Below, piece after piece: positions 15,162-24,136 of a stretch of DNA of 64,000 bases (its first letter is position 1; each line of letters opens with the position of its first letter). The notes under the pieces were generated by a model. That model saw only the letters and a program-made list of their open reading frames with translations. It was not told where the DNA came from and ran no database searches. The stretch spans positions 5,378,545-5,442,544 of the forward strand of contig NZ_CP026692.1 of assembly GCF_002949795.1 (NCBI RefSeq). The letters run 5' to 3'. Origin of the DNA: Nostoc sp. 'Lobaria pulmonaria (5183) cyanobiont'. Lineage in GTDB: Bacteria > Cyanobacteriota > Cyanobacteriia > Cyanobacteriales > Nostocaceae. Made by a program: the position numbers and the translations under genes.

Positions 15162-17177
15162 CTAACTATTTAAGTACGTGTATCTTCCAAGACTTTGCTC
15201 GTAGGTTTGCAGTAGCCGCTGAGATTCTGCTAGGGTGATGCGATTTTCTTCTAATGCTTTCTCGCAGCGCTGGCGAATGTTTTCCACCATATCTTCGGAG
15301 TCATACTGAACGTAGCTTACTACTTCGCTCATAGTGTCACCTTTGACAACGTGTTCAATTTGGTAGCCTTTGGGCGTTAATTGGATGTGAACGGCATTGG
15401 TGTCACCAAACAGGTTGTGCAAATTGCCCATGATTTCTTGGTAAGCTCCATTCAAAAACATCCCTAAATAATAGGGTTCTCCCGGCTTGTAAGTGTGCAA
15501 CTCTAAAACCGATTTGACATCTCGCAGGTCTATAAAGCGGTCGATTTTACCATCACTGTCGCAAGTGAGGTCTGCTAAAATTCCTCGCCGCGTTGGTTCT
15601 TCAGCCAAACGATGGATTGGCATGATCGGGAATAGCTGGTCAATCGCCCAGCAATCTGGTGCTGATTGGAACACTGACATATTGACGTAGTAGATGGAAG
15701 CCATAATTTTTTCTAAGTCTTCCAGTTCATCTGGTACGTATTCTTGCTGTCTAGTAATGTTCAGAATTTTTTGACAACAAGCCCAGTAGAGCCGTTCAGC
15801 TTTAGCTCGTTCTCTGAGGCGTAAAATTCCTAAGTTAAACCGACTGATGGCTTCTTCTTTGAATTGTGCAGCGTCGTGGTATAACTCTTGGTAATTTTCT
15901 TGGTTGATGGATTGAAAGCTTTCCCAAAGATAATTAATAATTGGGGATTCTCCCTCTTGTGGAGGTTCTGGTGGATTCAGGGGGACATCACTAGTACTGA
16001 GAACGTTGAAAATCAGCACCGACTGATGAGAAGCGATCGCTCGTCCACTTTCACTAATCAGTGTTGGTACGGTAATCTCCCGCTCTGCGCAGGTATCTTT
16101 TAACTCTGCCACGATGTCGTTGGCATAGTTCTGCATGTTGTAATTTTTCGATGCATAGAAGTTAGTTTGAGAGCCATCATAATCTACGCCCAAGCCGCCA
16201 CCAACATCAAGGTATTTCATATCTGCTCCCAGCATTGCCAATTCCACATAAATGCGGCTGGCTTCTTGGATAGCATCTTTAATCACATTAATGGCAGAGA
16301 TTTGTGAGCCGATGTGGAAGTGCATCAACTGCAAAGAATCGAGCAGGTTAGCTTCCCGTAATTTGTCAACAGCCTCAATTACCTCAGGCATTGTCAAACC
16401 AAATTTAGCGCGATCGCCGCTAGAGGCTCCCCAACGTCCCATGCCTTGGGTACTGAGTTTAGCACGAACTCCTAATATTGGTTTAATACCTAACTGGCGA
16501 TTGGCATCTATCACCAAATCGACTTCTTCAATTTGTTCTAAGACGATAATTGGTGTTTGCCCTAGTCTTTGGGCTAACATTGCCGTTTCGATGTATTCTC
16601 GGTCTTTGTAGCCGTTGCAAACTAACAATGCTCCTGGTGTATCCAACACAGCTAGAGCAATCATTAATTCTGGCTTGGAACCGGCTTCTAAACCAAATTG
16701 ATGGGGCTTGCCAAATTTCACTAAATCCTCAATCAAATGCCGCTCTTGATTGCATTTGACGGGAAACACGCCACGGTAGACACCAGGGTAATTATAGCGA
16801 GCGATCGCTTTGGCAAAACAAGCGTTCAACCGCTCAATCCGGTCTTCCAAAATATCGGAAAAGCGAATCAACATGGGAAGTCCCAAGTTGCGCTGCTTCA
16901 TGGCGTTGACCAATTCAAACAAGTCAAGAGATCCCCCGCGATCGCCCTTGGGTGCTACGGTCACGTGTCCAGCAGCGCTAATGGAAAAATAAGGTTGTCC
17001 CCATCCTTCAATGCGGTACAAGGCTTCGCTATCCTCAATTTTCCAGGAGCGAGGTAAATCTCCTGTGGTAGGACTAGGTGGTAACAGCTTTTTGTGCTTA
17101 TGATTTTTCACTTCTTTTTGTCCATTGGACGGTACTGGTACCACCTCGTCAGATGTAGCAGTTGACTCAACACCCAT
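15162..17177 (-). CDS. speA: biosynthetic arginine decarboxylase
   Basis: PLP enzyme converting arginine to agmatine plus CO2, first step of polyamine synthesis and part of arginine catabolism. 671 residues, normal for the SpeA class (alanine-racemase-like barrel plus beta domain). Visible: GVFPVKCNQ with the PLP lysine K141, the substrate-barrel segments LQLMHFHIGSQISAINVIKD, DVGGGLGVDYDGS and ISESGRAIASHQSVL, and the C-terminal FQSAPDCWAIDQLFP with the cysteine of the second active-site half. A short low-complexity N-terminus precedes the domain. Convergent with its left neighbour. Confidence 0.96.
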   Translation of the reverse strand: MGVESTATSDEVVPVPSNGQKEVKNHKHKKLLPPSPTTGDLPRSWKIEDSEALYRIEGWGQPYFSISAAGHVTVAPKGDRGGSLDLFELVNAMKQRNLGLPMLIRFSDILEDRIERLNACFAKAIARYNYPGVYRGVFPVKCNQERHLIEDLVKFGKPHQFGLEAGSKPELMIALAVLDTPGALLVCNGYKDREYIETAMLAQRLGQTPIIVLEQIEEVDLVIDANRQLGIKPILGVRAKLSTQGMGRWGASSGDRAKFGLTMPEVIEAVDKLREANLLDSLQLMHFHIGSQISAINVIKDAIQEASRIYVELAMLGADMKYLDVGGGLGVDYDGSQTNFYASKNYNMQNYANDIVAELKDTCAEREITVPTLISESGRAIASHQSVLIFNVLSTSDVPLNPPEPPQEGESPIINYLWESFQSINQENYQELYHDAAQFKEEAISRFNLGILRLRERAKAERLYWACCQKILNITRQQEYVPDELEDLEKIMASIYYVNMSVFQSAPDCWAIDQLFPIMPIHRLAEEPTRRGILADLTCDSDGKIDRFIDLRDVKSVLELHTYKPGEPYYLGMFLNGAYQEIMGNLHNLFGDTNAVHIQLTPKGYQIEHVVKGDTMSEVVSYVQYDSEDMVENIRQRCEKALEENRITLAESQRLLQTYEQSLGRYTYLNS

Positions 17178-17296
17178 TTCTTCCTAACCTCTGTTTTTCA
17201 CCCACGAGTTAACAATTTAGCGCATTCATCTAGGAACGTATATGCACCCAAAGATAATTTCTGAGATAAACTCTGATTGGTCAGCCCCTTCGGGGA

Positions 17297-17338
17297 AGTC
17301 AAAAGTCAAAAGTCAAAAGTCAAAAGTCAAGAGTCATT
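17297..17338. repeat. heptanucleotide tandem repeat (AGTCAAA)n
   Basis: Four perfect AGTCAAA units followed by AGTCAAG and AGTCATT, between speA and ndk starts. STRR class repeat lying in the shared promoter region. Confidence 0.85.
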
Positions 17339-17447
17339 GGTCATTAGTGCAAAACCCTTAGACTCAAGACAGAGGACGAAGAACAAATGACAAATAATAA
17401 AGGACAATTGACCAGATAAAAAATTCATTAAGTTTTTGGAGAAAGCT

Positions 17448-17897
17448 TTGGAACGCACATTCTTAGCAATTAAGCCTGATGGAGTACAGCGGGGATTAGT
17501 GGGGGAAATTATCCGTCGCTTTGAAACTAAAGGTTTTACCCTAGTTGGTTTAAAGTTACTGAAAGTCAGTCGGGAATTGGCTGAACAACACTATGGTGTT
17601 CACCGAGAACGTCCCTTTTTTGGTGGTCTAGTGGAATTTATCACTTCTAGCCCAGTGGTAGCGATGGTATGGGAAGGTGATGGCGTTATTGCATCTGCCA
17701 GAAAGATTATTGGTGCGACAAACCCTTTAACAGCAGAGCCAGGAACGATTCGCGGCGATTTTGGACTGAATATTGGTCGCAACTTAATTCACGGTTCTGA
17801 TGCGCCAGAAACCGCGCAACAGGAAGTAGCTTTATGGTTTAAGGATGAAGAATTGGTTAGTTGGCAACCACACTTAACGCCTTGGTTGCACGAGTAA
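17448..17897 (+). CDS. ndk: nucleoside diphosphate kinase
   Basis: 149 residues. Transfers the gamma phosphate from ATP to NDPs through a phosphohistidine. Complete family pattern: ERTFLAIKPDGVQRGLVGEI, ERPFFGGLVEF, GATNPLTAEPGTIRGDFGL, and the active-site NLIHGSDA with H115. The frame has no ATG at the start; TTG at 17448 gives the length expected of the family and is preceded by GGAGA at 17438-17442, so TTG initiation is well supported (an upstream TTG at 17436 overlaps that SD). Confidence 0.95.
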   Translation: MERTFLAIKPDGVQRGLVGEIIRRFETKGFTLVGLKLLKVSRELAEQHYGVHRERPFFGGLVEFITSSPVVAMVWEGDGVIASARKIIGATNPLTAEPGTIRGDFGLNIGRNLIHGSDAPETAQQEVALWFKDEELVSWQPHLTPWLHE

Positions 17898-18056
17898 GAC
17901 AGTAGGGAGTAGGGAGTGTGGCACAAGAAGCAGAGGTGCAAAGGGGCAGAGGGGAAAAACTTACTGTAACTTCTCCTCGGTCACTGAGCGACTTGCCTTG
18001 AGCGAAGTCGAAAGGAGCCGAAGTGCTGCTCCCCTGCCTCCCTTGTCCCCTCTTCA

Positions 18057-18779
18057 TTACTTAGAGACTTCGCTCTTTTCCGGTTCTACTTGGGCTAATT
18101 CAGTATCAACACGCTTAGAAAATCCCCAGCCTAAAATCAGGAAGATGGCAGCAATCATGATCCATTCTGGTGGAACTAAACTATCGTTGACCACTTTTAA
18201 CAACAAGCGTAAGCCCACCAAGGCCACAGTTACATAGCCTGCATCTTCTAGGTTTTCATATTCGTCTAGCCAACGGATAAACAATCCCGCCATGAATCGC
18301 AGCGTAATAATACCAATTGTTGCACCCGTTAACACTAGCCATTTTTCTTGAGAAACTGCGATCGCAGTTGTCACGCTATCCAAAGAAAATGCCAAATCTG
18401 TAAATGCAATTACAGGTATTGCTTGCAACAAGGAATTAAAACGCGGGCCGTGATGGCGATCGTCTTTGGATTCTTCTGAGGTAAAGTGTTGGAATACCAA
18501 CCAAAGCAGATAAGCAGCGCCCAATAATTCAAATTGCCAGAATTGTTGTACCCAAGTGGCAGTGAGAATCAGGGAGATTCGCAGCACATAAGCAACGACT
18601 AAACCAAAGTTGAGGGCTTTACGCTCAAGTTCCTTGTCTTCCAACCCTTTTGCGATCGCAGCGAGAGCGATGGCATTGTCGGCAGATAACAGCGCCTCTA
18701 AAAGCACCAGGATCGACAGAACTATAAGGGCTTCAAGGCTGAAATGAAAGTCGAGGTAATCAAAAATTTGGTCTAGCAT
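18057..18779 (-). CDS. TerC family integral membrane protein
   Basis: 240 residues with about seven transmembrane helices. Family marks: EALIVLSILVLLEALLSADN with the conserved E...SADNA motif, and a second acidic membrane motif VIAFTDLAFSLDSVTTAIAV. TerC relatives act in metal (Mn2+) efflux or loading and in tellurite resistance; in plants a TerC homologue serves thylakoid membrane protein insertion. The specific role here is open. The gene borders the defence-like island on its right. Confidence 0.9.
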   Translation of the reverse strand: MLDQIFDYLDFHFSLEALIVLSILVLLEALLSADNAIALAAIAKGLEDKELERKALNFGLVVAYVLRISLILTATWVQQFWQFELLGAAYLLWLVFQHFTSEESKDDRHHGPRFNSLLQAIPVIAFTDLAFSLDSVTTAIAVSQEKWLVLTGATIGIITLRFMAGLFIRWLDEYENLEDAGYVTVALVGLRLLLKVVNDSLVPPEWIMIAAIFLILGWGFSKRVDTELAQVEPEKSEVSK

Positions 18780-18976
18780 TCCGGGTTTCTCAAGCAGAAA
18801 AAATTAAAATTTGACAAGAACAGAGATTTACATATTAAAAAGCGCAATAAATTGCCACTCTAATTCAGCTTAACGTGGTTGTGGTGCATTTTGAAGGGGG
18901 TTGAATGTGTGCGATCGCAGTGCCAGAAAGGTGTTTATGGGTGTTATTCAATACACCAAAAGTTTTAACATCTAGT

Positions 18977-20380
18977 TTAGTGCGATCGCAATTGACTGCT
19001 GTTACAGTAGGCTTTTGCTTCCCGTTCTAAACGTTCAATTTCTCTTTTCCACCGCTCAAGCCTGTTTTCTCGCTGTTGCAATTGATCTGCTGTCGGGTTT
19101 CTGGAATAGTGGGTATCTGGATTAGGAAAAATTCCATTATTTGCAAGCCAGATGCGGGAAAATACCTGCCAAAGAAATTCATGATCGTGCTTATCACCAC
19201 CCAGACAACGAATCCGCTTGACTGAAAGAGTGGATTCACCAAAGAGAATTTGCTCATTCCTGGAATTTTTTGGAAACAGGCGCGTCTCACTACCGCCTCC
19301 ACGAAAGAATTCGACTACAAACCACTCACCAAAATCGAATATACAGACCTCTGTCGGATCGCTACCATCATCTTCTAGTAAATCAACATCACCTTGGATT
19401 TGATACCCTATGGCAATTTGTGATGTCTTAGGTAACAAGATGCGAAGCCTTTCAAAGCGGTTACTATAATCAGCCCAAAAATCTCTACGTCTACATAGCC
19501 GATTTGACTCGAAGTCTTGCAAATCGAGCTTGTTCAATATGAGATTTACTAACCTTTGGAAATCACCATAATTAATACCTCCAATCCACTCTCGAAGTTT
19601 TCGCCTTGCTGAATCTGAAAGTTTATACCAATTTTCCCCATTTCTATAGTTATTTCGCAACCAATCAACTAGTAAAGAATGATTGCTTGCTATATCATTG
19701 GAAACATTAGTTAGCAAATGATTAACAGCTTTTATTTGCTGACTCTCTGACATTTCATCCAAACAACTTAACAGCCATTTTATCTGCTGGTGATTTGGGG
19801 AGCGAATTGTAGTAAAATAATGGATTATATCTTCTATGAATCTGCTAAATAAGGGAATCCAAATAGGTAAATCTTCTTTGATTATGTTTAATAATTCAGT
19901 TTGATTAACACGCTGTTCACAAGCAATTTTTGCTAATTCTATACCTGCTTGTATACTGCGAAATGCCCGAATAATTTGAAATGGTAGCAGGTGACTAACT
20001 GAATTAGCAAAGATATCAAAAGATTCAGCTATAGACTGTGCTAATACCTGTTCTTGCCAATCACCATAATAAAGAGCTAAACGCCACAATAGCTGATGTT
20101 GCAACCATGAGTTAGAAATTGCTACCTTCCAAATGGCTGCTGATGTTTTCCTGGAGCGGTCAATATTTTGCTGATCCCATTGTGCTTTAGCATGGATGCA
20201 GTAAATCCAGTCCAACTTATTTAGTTGATCGGCTTTACCCTGTTCAATAGCTTCCAATACTTTATCAACACTTGGTATTGATATTGTTACATCTGGTAAG
20301 TTACTTGCAAGCTGAATAAGTTGATTAGGACTACACTGGGGAGTTTCAGGTAGGGAAGGAATGGAAAACTGATAATTCAA
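18977..20380 (-). CDS. zorC: ZorC-like EH-signature domain protein
   Basis: 467 residues, soluble, mostly helical to residue 290 (W-rich hairpins such as WRLALYYGDWQEQVLAQSIA). The C-terminal part has the EH-signature look: RRDFWADYSNRFERLRILLP, a beta-strand region VCIFDFGEWFVVEFFRGGG with E357, LFPKNSRNEQ, and a conserved-looking histidine in KHDHEFLWQVFSRIW (H398/H400). EH-signature proteins are the ZorC component of type I Zorya anti-phage systems. The start is TTG, supported by a strong SD (AAAGGAG, 20389-20395) that overlaps the zorB stop. Last gene of the operon; no ZorD helicase follows before terC. Confidence 0.72.
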   Translation of the reverse strand: MNYQFSIPSLPETPQCSPNQLIQLASNLPDVTISIPSVDKVLEAIEQGKADQLNKLDWIYCIHAKAQWDQQNIDRSRKTSAAIWKVAISNSWLQHQLLWRLALYYGDWQEQVLAQSIAESFDIFANSVSHLLPFQIIRAFRSIQAGIELAKIACEQRVNQTELLNIIKEDLPIWIPLFSRFIEDIIHYFTTIRSPNHQQIKWLLSCLDEMSESQQIKAVNHLLTNVSNDIASNHSLLVDWLRNNYRNGENWYKLSDSARRKLREWIGGINYGDFQRLVNLILNKLDLQDFESNRLCRRRDFWADYSNRFERLRILLPKTSQIAIGYQIQGDVDLLEDDGSDPTEVCIFDFGEWFVVEFFRGGGSETRLFPKNSRNEQILFGESTLSVKRIRCLGGDKHDHEFLWQVFSRIWLANNGIFPNPDTHYSRNPTADQLQQRENRLERWKREIERLEREAKAYCNSSQLRSH

Positions 20381-20393
20381 TGTTTTAGCTCCT

Positions 20394-21047
20394 TTAAAGA
20401 GAGGTTTTTACAATATCTTTCTTTAACTCATCACTGCGAAACTGAAAGCGGAAAACTACCTTGCGATCGCCTGGATTATCACGTTTCTTGTCAGATTCAA
20501 TTTCTCCACGGCCAGCAGCTAATATTTTCTGGCTTAAAGGTGCTTTGGTAGGGAAACTCATATCATAGAAAATGTATTTATAAACTGATGCTGATCGCAA
20601 CAAGCTTAGTTGTAGATTGGTTTTGTCGTCTCCATCTGAGCTAGTGTGACCTTCTATAACTACGCGGCTAATTTCCTTATCAAATTCTGGTTTTGAGAAA
20701 ATAACCCCACTGTAAACAGGAATAAAGCGGCGTAGAAAGGCTTTACCTTCTGGTTTAAGTTCTGTACTTCCCTTGGCAAAAAGAATTGATTCTTGGATAC
20801 TGACATCCCCATTTTCTGGGTTAACTTTAACATTGATATTGTTGCTTTTCATCTGTCCCACAACATTACCAATTACTCCCTGTTTTGGTGCATCCTTTTG
20901 TGCAAGCTGGAGTAGTGTAGTGATAAATAGCAACGCAAAAAACATTAGTAAACTAGACATCATATCGGCAATAGACAGATAGATACTAGAATCATCATCC
21001 TCAGCTATTTCTGTATCAACAAATTCGTCGCTGATAAAATTAGTCAT
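20394..21047 (-). CDS. zorB: ZorB-like MotB/OmpA motor protein
   Basis: 217 residues: a short acidic cytoplasmic N-terminus, one transmembrane helix (SIADMMSSLLMFFALLFITT) that starts with D28, the place of the proton-carrying aspartate in MotB and ZorB, then a periplasmic OmpA-like peptidoglycan-binding domain (SILFAKGSTELKPEGKAFLR, VVIEGHTSSDG, NLQLSLLRSASVYKYI). With the partner just upstream it should form a ZorA5B2-type ion-driven motor anchored to the wall. Spacing to zorA is 21 bp and to zorC 13 bp. Only an OmpA-domain search would rule out another MotB-like stator, but the neighbour argues for Zorya. Confidence 0.82.
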   Translation of the reverse strand: MTNFISDEFVDTEIAEDDDSSIYLSIADMMSSLLMFFALLFITTLLQLAQKDAPKQGVIGNVVGQMKSNNINVKVNPENGDVSIQESILFAKGSTELKPEGKAFLRRFIPVYSGVIFSKPEFDKEISRVVIEGHTSSDGDDKTNLQLSLLRSASVYKYIFYDMSFPTKAPLSQKILAAGRGEIESDKKRDNPGDRKVVFRFQFRSDELKKDIVKTSL

Positions 21048-21068
21048 TTTAATTATTCCATTAATAAT

Positions 21069-23072
21069 TTAATATTTCTTATTTGCTTCTAACAGTACTT
21101 CTGCTGTTTTGAGTACATCTCCACAAACTCTAGCCATAGACTTATCTGCTTGTTGGAAAAAACTTACCTGTAAGTCAACAGTTCTTTGCATAGCACCTTC
21201 AAGATGACCCTGCCAAGACTGAAGGCTATTGTCAAATTTTTGATGCAAATCCCTGTATGAATTGTCCACTCTTTGCACTTCCTGACCAATACCACGAGCA
21301 AGATTTTCTAGTTGCATTAGTCGTTGTGCATCATTTAATCCAGATGCACTAACTAATCTGTTAATTTGTTCGACAGACTCCTGAATTTTAGTCATACTTT
21401 TGTCTACTTCTCCAGTCAATTTACTACGTCTTTCAAATTCCTCTCGGAAAACTTTATCAATATTGTTCACAACTCCAGATAATCCTTCCTGTTGTTTGCC
21501 TAGTGTCCCCTCAAGTAAGATATTTTGTTCTTGAAAAAACTTCTTTAAATTCTCTTGATATTCTTGCCGGAATTTTGTCAAATCTTCCTCTACTGTTCGG
21601 CGGGTGGCTGTGAGTGTTGCATCGATATTTCCTAAAGTAGCCATAAGATTATCCTTCGCATCATTCATCAATCCAGAGGCTTGATCACCCACTGTTTTTA
21701 GAGTATTAGTTTGCTCATGAAAGGTTGTATTTGCTTGGGTGAGAATTTGGATAATTCCAGTCCGAGTAGCTTGAAGCATCTGCTGTTCTACTATTGCGCG
21801 TTCTTGTAGTGCTTTTTGCAGTTCCTCTCGAATTCCTCCGAAGGTAGCAGCCGCTTTTTCTGCACTGGCTTCAAAAGCACTTCGCTGGGCTGTCATTCCT
21901 TCAATACTATGATCTACAGATTGATTAATTTCGTCGGCTATTACTTGTAAAACATCTCTTGTATCTGTTTTAAATTGATTGAGAGTGTCTCCCAAATTCT
22001 TAGCAAATCCTTCTAGTTTTACTAAAGTTTCGTGTTGAAAGTTCTGAATCGTCAGGATGGAATTTGCCAAACTTTCAGAGATACCACCAAGTTCCTTATG
22101 TAGGTTCAGTACTGCGGTAGAAGCTTGCTGGGTTAACTCTGCACTTTTATCTAATCGATCTGCAATGGGTTCGAGTACCTGAATTCGCAGATCCTTGATA
22201 AGTTCTTCTAAAACTTTCTGTCCTTGATTTTCTTGGAGTTCCCGAAGTTTTTTCTGTTCTTTGAATATTGCTTCCAAGGCTGGGAACATTTGCTGGCCTA
22301 CAGCTTTACCAATAGCTTGGGCTGATAACTGATTTAAACCTGCAAACTGTTCTGCAATACTCCTACCTACAGCTTCACCAATGCCTTCTGCATTTAGCTG
22401 CTTTAACCCAGTCAAATTTTTTGCTACAAGACTAAGTGCTTCAGCTACTTCATGGTTGGCATTATCTGCTGTTTTTAAAGTGGCAATCGCATTGAATTTA
22501 TGGCGTAAACTATCGCGCCTTTTCTGCCGTAGCGAATCACATACAAATAAAACTAAGGTGAATACACTACCAGAACCAAGACCCATCATGGAAGTGGAGA
22601 AAGCTGTTTTCATTCCCACCAGTAGCTCTTTACTGGCAGTTATCAGCTCGTTGGTGTCTTTTGCAGATAAATTGATTCCTTGGAGTCCCTGTTGAATACC
22701 ATAAAATGTTCCTAAAAGACCAATAGCAGTACACAACGTTGTCACGAAACGTAGGGAACTACGAGGTATGGGCTGGGCTAAGACAGATGGATACTTTATC
22801 AGTACGAACTTGCCATCCTTTTGCGCTTGTTGACTAATTATGCTTAGATCATCGGTTCCTAAATACTTTTTTAACCAGTCACTAACTTCGTTTGAAAGCT
22901 TTACATGTTTACCCTTTTTCATCAATTTAATTGCGGTTTCAGTTGTTCCACACTCTAAGCGCCAATACTGCAATAATGTGTAAAACTCGACAATAATTGC
23001 GACTATTAATACAAAAGCAATTGCCCAATGAAAAGGTTCGTTATGCCAAATAATATCCCAAACTTTTGCCAT
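21069..23072 (-). CDS. zorA: ZorA-like MotA/ExbB motor protein with long coiled-coil tail
   Basis: 667 residues from the ATG at 23072 (the frame is open further upstream, but that would overlap the gene before). Three transmembrane segments are visible (about 14-37, 108-127, 157-178), with the MotA/ExbB core RFVTTLCTAIGLLGTFYGIQ and GMKTAFSTSMMGLGSGSVFT. After residue 190 there are about 475 residues of heptad-rich helix (many Gln/Glu/Leu, repeated VGRSIAEQFAGLNQLSAQAI type), which fits the long intracellular tail of ZorA that projects into the cytosol and passes on the phage-sensing signal. First motor gene of the zorABC operon. Confidence 0.82.
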   Translation of the reverse strand: MAKVWDIIWHNEPFHWAIAFVLIVAIIVEFYTLLQYWRLECGTTETAIKLMKKGKHVKLSNEVSDWLKKYLGTDDLSIISQQAQKDGKFVLIKYPSVLAQPIPRSSLRFVTTLCTAIGLLGTFYGIQQGLQGINLSAKDTNELITASKELLVGMKTAFSTSMMGLGSGSVFTLVLFVCDSLRQKRRDSLRHKFNAIATLKTADNANHEVAEALSLVAKNLTGLKQLNAEGIGEAVGRSIAEQFAGLNQLSAQAIGKAVGQQMFPALEAIFKEQKKLRELQENQGQKVLEELIKDLRIQVLEPIADRLDKSAELTQQASTAVLNLHKELGGISESLANSILTIQNFQHETLVKLEGFAKNLGDTLNQFKTDTRDVLQVIADEINQSVDHSIEGMTAQRSAFEASAEKAAATFGGIREELQKALQERAIVEQQMLQATRTGIIQILTQANTTFHEQTNTLKTVGDQASGLMNDAKDNLMATLGNIDATLTATRRTVEEDLTKFRQEYQENLKKFFQEQNILLEGTLGKQQEGLSGVVNNIDKVFREEFERRSKLTGEVDKSMTKIQESVEQINRLVSASGLNDAQRLMQLENLARGIGQEVQRVDNSYRDLHQKFDNSLQSWQGHLEGAMQRTVDLQVSFFQQADKSMARVCGDVLKTAEVLLEANKKY

Positions 23073-23103
23073 TTTGACGCTGCACCCTTCTTGTTTATCT
23101 TGG

Positions 23104-23451
23104 TTATATCTTTTTAAATTGCTGTAATTCTTTATCCGCAAGAACCTCTTGAGCTACCCGCATTGGCAGATGTTCTGCATACAAGCGGTTTCCTATAGGT
23201 TCTCGGAGACGTAAGCTGTAAAGTGGTTCACCTTCTGATTCTTTATCCTCAATTAAATAAACCTGTTCTGGTGCATAGCTTCGCAACAAACGCACCTGCA
23301 AACAGGTTTTTAAATCCCGTGAAGAAATAGATAGGGGTGAATCTTGTCCAAATAATTCACAAGCGACTTTCCAAGCGTGGTTAACCGCAACTATTTCGTT
23401 AACCAATTTTTCCACTGAGGGATAGAATAGTTTCGTAGTTTCACTAATCAA
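23104..23451 (-). CDS. small protein of unknown function heading the zor operon
   Basis: 115 residues, soluble, alpha/beta by pattern: an N-terminal helix (YPSVEKLVNEIVAVNHAWKV), then DLKTCLQVRLLRSYAPEQVY LIED, EPLYSLRLREPIG and HLPMRVAQEVLAD. The start is a TTG at 23451; no ATG occurs in the N-terminal half. Stop lies 31 bp before zorA, so co-transcription is likely. I do not recognise the family; it is not one of the standard Zorya components known to me. A candidate accessory, regulator or adaptor of the motor. Confidence 0.6.
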   Translation of the reverse strand: MISETTKLFYPSVEKLVNEIVAVNHAWKVACELFGQDSPLSISSRDLKTCLQVRLLRSYAPEQVYLIEDKESEGEPLYSLRLREPIGNRLYAEHLPMRVAQEVLADKELQQFKKI

Positions 23452-23571
23452 TGCTTTTGACCTACTTGCCTGAGCTTCAATAGGTCTATAATTCCCAAAA
23501 GGGAAACTTATTTAACTTTTTTGCTAAAGTTATATTGATAAAAGTAATTTTTGATGTCAAATTGCTCTTTG

Positions 23572-23611
23572 GGCGTTGAAAAGGTGCATAAATTAACCTT
23601 TTCTCAACGCC
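23572..23611. terminator. hairpin between the divergent zor and DUF6888 operons
   Basis: GGCGTTGAAAAGGT pairs with ACCTTTTCTCAACGCC across a 10-nt loop with a one-base bulge. No U-run follows, and both flanking operons point away from it, so a terminator role is uncertain; a promoter-region structure or repeat remnant is equally possible. Confidence 0.35.
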
Positions 23612-23693
23612 ATTGCTATTTAATAGAGGATGTTTTAATAACGCACCCTACAAATTGGGAATTTTTTTACTGGTATTTTGCTAATTATATTGA

Positions 23694-23870
23694 ATGAAAC
23701 CAACTAATGAACAAGCAATTGAATTATTTAAGGTGTGTCAGGATTTAACTCAGATGTACCTACCAATTTACTTGGTAAGATTAGATGAACGGACAACACG
23801 CATTTACATTCTGGCTGGACAAAGTTTTGAAGTAGAAATATTGCCAAATGGGAGGGTAAGATATTTATGA
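23694..23870 (+). CDS. DUF6888 family small protein
   Basis: 58 residues, MKPTNEQAIELFKVCQDLTQ, then MYLPIYLVRLDERTTRIYIL and a C-terminal EILPNGRVRYL. This matches the small cyanobacterial DUF6888 family. The stop overlaps the next ATG by four bases (ATGA), so it is translationally coupled to the DUF6887 gene. Function unknown; steady position ahead of DUF6887 and a RelE toxin suggests part of an addiction module. Confidence 0.8.
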   Translation: MKPTNEQAIELFKVCQDLTQMYLPIYLVRLDERTTRIYILAGQSFEVEILPNGRVRYL

Positions 23871-24136
23871 CTAAGGCAAATTTTCAAGGGATGACCAAAC
23901 AAGAGTTAAGAGCTTATGTGTTGGAACATCGAGACGATCGAGAAGCTTTTTATGCATTAACGGACAAACTTAGAGAAGAACCAGGGATTGAAATTACCTC
24001 AACAGAGCAGATGTATGAGCTAATTGAAGCAAAGTTAGATGAGGCTGATGCAAGAGATGCTTATAAGGTACTAGAGGAAATTGCAGGGCTGGGGACAACA
24101 CCCTTTAAAGATATTAAAAGGGAGCTAGGAATATGA
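23867..24136 (+). CDS. DUF6887 family protein, candidate antitoxin
   Basis: 89 residues: MTKANFQGMTKQELRAYVLE HRDDREAFYALTDKL, the DUF6887 opening, then a helical tail with TSTEQMYELIEAKLDEADARDAY. It overlaps both neighbours by four bases (ATGA at each side). The acidic helical C-terminal half directly before a RelE-type toxin is the place where type II antitoxins usually sit, so antitoxin function is the simplest guess; no DNA-binding motif is obvious. Confidence 0.75.
   Translation: MTKANFQGMTKQELRAYVLEHRDDREAFYALTDKLREEPGIEITSTEQMYELIEAKLDEADARDAYKVLEEIAGLGTTPFKDIKRELGI

Noticed and set aside
15116..17338. Heptanucleotide runs as possible CRISPR-like or regulatory arrays
   Set aside because: Unit of seven bases without spacers; these are ordinary STRR sequences of heterocystous cyanobacteria.
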